A stretch of DNA of 6,744 nucleotides from NCBI GenBank assembly GCA_020438915.1, contig JAGQTR010000149.1, positions 1-6,744 of the forward strand, given 5' to 3'. Shown in pieces: positions 5,501-6,744 of this stretch. The stretch is from Mycobacterium sp. Its GTDB lineage: Bacteria; Actinomycetota; Actinomycetes; Mycobacteriales; Mycobacteriaceae. How positions within the stretch are numbered: the first letter of the stretch is position 1; the number at the start of each line of letters is the position of its first letter. Position numbers and translations under genes: made by a program. Below the pieces are notes generated by a model. It had not been told where the DNA came from. It ran no database searches and saw only the letters and a list, made by a program, of their open reading frames with translations.

Positions 5501-5506
5501 AGACTA
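5501..5506 (-). promoter_or_regulatory. -10 element for a leaderless nitroreductase mRNA
   Basis: TAGTCT on the minus strand (5506 to 5501) fits TANNNT. The 6 bases CCAAAG separate it from the GTG start at 5494, so transcription would begin on the start codon itself. The geometry is identical to that of the methyltransferase promoter. Confidence 0.5.
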
Positions 5507-5541
5507 CCTTCGGCCCTCCCGCTCGCCCGAGATCGCAACTA

Positions 5542-5570
5542 TGCAGACGTTCACTCGAACTTTCGCTGCA
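5542..5570. promoter_or_regulatory. Nested inverted repeats in the dnaE2-nitroreductase gap
   Basis: Outer arms TGCAG (5542-5546) and CTGCA (5566-5570) enclose inner arms GTTC (5549-5552) and GAAC (5557-5560). The centres differ by 1.5 bases, so as RNA it would be a stem with an asymmetric internal loop. It could be a terminator-like structure for dnaE2 or a binding site about 60 bases upstream of the nitroreductase transcript start. Evidence is symmetry only. Confidence 0.25.
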
Positions 5571-5587
5571 GGAATGCGATTTCGGCA

Positions 5588-5600
5588 GCTGATGCTCAGC
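5588..5600 (-). terminator. Small hairpin over the dnaE2 stop codon
   Basis: GCTGA (5600-5596 on the minus strand, including the TGA stop), loop GCA and TCAGC form a perfect 5-bp stem. No U-tract follows. It is a weak candidate for slowing or ending the dnaE2 transcript. Confidence 0.2.
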
Positions 5601-6744
5601 GGAAGTCGCGGCTTCGCGAAGCCACCTGCATGCTCATCGGAGCTATCCGGTCGGCGATCACGGTGACCGCACCGGTGGCGTTCTGCACGATGCCGCGAAC
5701 CACCAGCCCCGCAGCCGTCTGCGCCAACCTGCGGTGGCGTGACCACACCCCCGGTGAGCACAGCACATTGACCATCCCCGTCTCATCCTCAAGATTGATG
5801 AACGTCACCCCCTGAGCGGTGGCCGGCCGTTGCCGATGCGTGACGGCCCCGGCCACCAGCACCCGAGTGCCGTCGGGCACCGACAGCAGCTGATCGGCGG
5901 GAACCACCCCCAGCGCGTCGAGGTCCTCCCGCAGAAACCGGGTCGGATAGCTGTCCGGCGACACCCCGGTAGCCCACACGTCGGCGGCCGCAAGCTCCAA
6001 CTCGGTCATCCCGGGCAGCGATGGGACATGCGACGCCGATCCGACCTCCGGTAGCCGGTCGGGACGCTGTGTGGCGGCAGCGCCCGCGGCCCACAGCCCC
6101 TCCCGCCGGGAGACCCCGAAGCAACCCAGCGCCCCCGCGGTGGCCAGCGCCTCGGTCTGCGGCACCGAAAGTTGCAACCGGCCGGTCAGATCGAGCAGAG
6201 AGGCAAAGGAGCCGTTCGCATTCCGCTCGTCGACCAGGCGCTCGGCCAGCTCACTGCCCAGATGACGAACGCTGCCCAGCCCCAGCCGCACCTCTAGACC
6301 GCGGTTCTCCAGTGTGGCGTGCGCGAGGCTGGCATTGACATCCGGGCGGTGCACGACGACGCCGTGCCTGCGGGCGTCGGCGACCAGTGATTGCGGGGAG
6401 TAGAACCCCATCGGCTGGGCCCGCAGCAGCGCGGCACAGAACGCCGCCGGATGATGCAGCTTGAACCATGACGAGTAGAACACCAGCGATGCGAAGCTCA
6501 GCGAATGACTTTCCGGGAAACCAAAATTGGCGAATGCCGCCAGTTTTTCATAGATTCGTTGGGCCACCTCGCCGGTGATGCCGTGCAGTTCGGCCATCCC
6601 GTCGAAGAATCGGTTGCGCAGCCGCTGCATCTTCTCCGTCGAGCGCTTGGAGCCCATCGCGCGGCGCAGCTGGTCGGCTTCTGCCGCGGAGAATCCAGCG
6701 CAGTCGACGGCCAACTGCATCAGCTGTTCCTGGAACAGCGGGAC
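5596..6744 (-). CDS. dnaE2: DnaE2 error-prone DNA polymerase, C-terminal part (5' end outside window)
   Basis: The visible 382 codons run open to the window edge, starting at VPLFQEQLMQ, and end in SRSRDFR as recalled for mycobacterial DnaE2. DnaE2 is a C-family polymerase that works with ImuA' and ImuB in SOS-induced translesion synthesis and mutagenesis. Fragment residues 1-130 are the end of the polymerase region, with the conserved FANFGFPESHSLSFASLVFY stretch (71-90). About 145-215 fits the helix-hairpin-helix domain. About 294-370 is an OB-fold domain (RVLVAGAVTHRQRPA, VTFINLEDETGMVNVLCSP). The PHP domain, the catalytic aspartates and the promoter with any LexA site are outside the window. 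The absence of a long tail after the OB fold, and the RDFR end, favour DnaE2 over the replicative DnaE1. No frameshift is seen. Confidence 0.93.
   Translation of the reverse strand, partial: VPLFQEQLMQLAVDCAGFSAAEADQLRRAMGSKRSTEKMQRLRNRFFDGMAELHGITGEVAQRIYEKLAAFANFGFPESHSLSFASLVFYSSWFKLHHPAAFCAALLRAQPMGFYSPQSLVADARRHGVVVHRPDVNASLAHATLENRGLEVRLGLGSVRHLGSELAERLVDERNANGSFASLLDLTGRLQLSVPQTEALATAGALGCFGVSRREGLWAAGAAATQRPDRLPEVGSASHVPSLPGMTELELAAADVWATGVSPDSYPTRFLREDLDALGVVPADQLLSVPDGTRVLVAGAVTHRQRPATAQGVTFINLEDETGMVNVLCSPGVWSRHRRLAQTAAGLVVRGIVQNATGAVTVIADRIAPMSMQVASRSRDFR

Noticed and set aside
5549..5560. GTTC-ACTC-GAAC as a possible LexA/SOS box near dnaE2
   Set aside because: The mycobacterial SOS box has GAAC-N4-GTTC; here the half-sites are in the reverse order. 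It also lies at the 3' end of dnaE2, not at its promoter.

Overview
The window looks like chromosomal DNA of a mycobacterium, most likely a non-tuberculous (Mycolicibacterium-like) species. It is GC-rich throughout with strong G/C in third codon positions. Five products match, from memory, the Mycobacterium tuberculosis neighbourhood Rv3361c-Rv3370c: MfpA, the NIT-domain sensor kinase of the mfp operon, TrmL/SpoU, the Rv3368c-type nitroreductase and DnaE2. No database search was possible, so these assignments rest on recalled sequence and motifs.

Layout from left to right: a short leader with direct repeats (1-121); a TetR-family regulator on the + strand (122-697), which converges on the fluoroquinolone-resistance pentapeptide protein gene mfpA (704-1270, minus) with a gap of only 6 bases. 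Immediately upstream of mfpA, in the same reading frame and 15 bases away, is the sensor histidine kinase gene (1286 to about 3538, minus). Before that comes a small SAM-dependent methyltransferase gene (3617-4222, minus). A 145-base divergent promoter region separates it from trmL (4368-4832, plus). trmL converges on a nitroreductase gene (4853-5494, minus), and the window ends inside the 3' part of dnaE2 (5596-6744, minus, 5' end beyond the window). Intergenic space is short everywhere, and no RNA genes, mobile elements or CRISPR arrays were seen.

The most notable point is the mfp operon. In M. tuberculosis and M. smegmatis the kinase and mfpA are separated by three small genes: a Roadblock/LC7 protein, a DUF742 protein and the Ras-like GTPase MfpB, which is reported to act with MfpA on DNA gyrase. 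Here all three are missing. The kinase tail is short, and its stop codon is an ATGA overlap that opens a 4-codon mini-ORF ending just before the GTG of mfpA. This resembles a deletion that fused the two ends of a conservon-type operon, leaving the membrane sensor coupled directly to the gyrase-binding DNA mimic.

Other points are two matching leaderless promoters (methyltransferase and nitroreductase, each with a -10 hexamer exactly 6 bases before the start codon), a 7-bp dyad two helical turns apart upstream of trmL, direct repeats and an imperfect dyad before the TetR gene, and an extra in-register pentapeptide unit at the N-terminus of MfpA. Functionally the neighbourhood combines gyrase protection (MfpA), damage-induced mutagenesis (DnaE2), tRNA wobble-base methylation (TrmL) and redox metabolism (nitroreductase); a shared role is not demonstrated.
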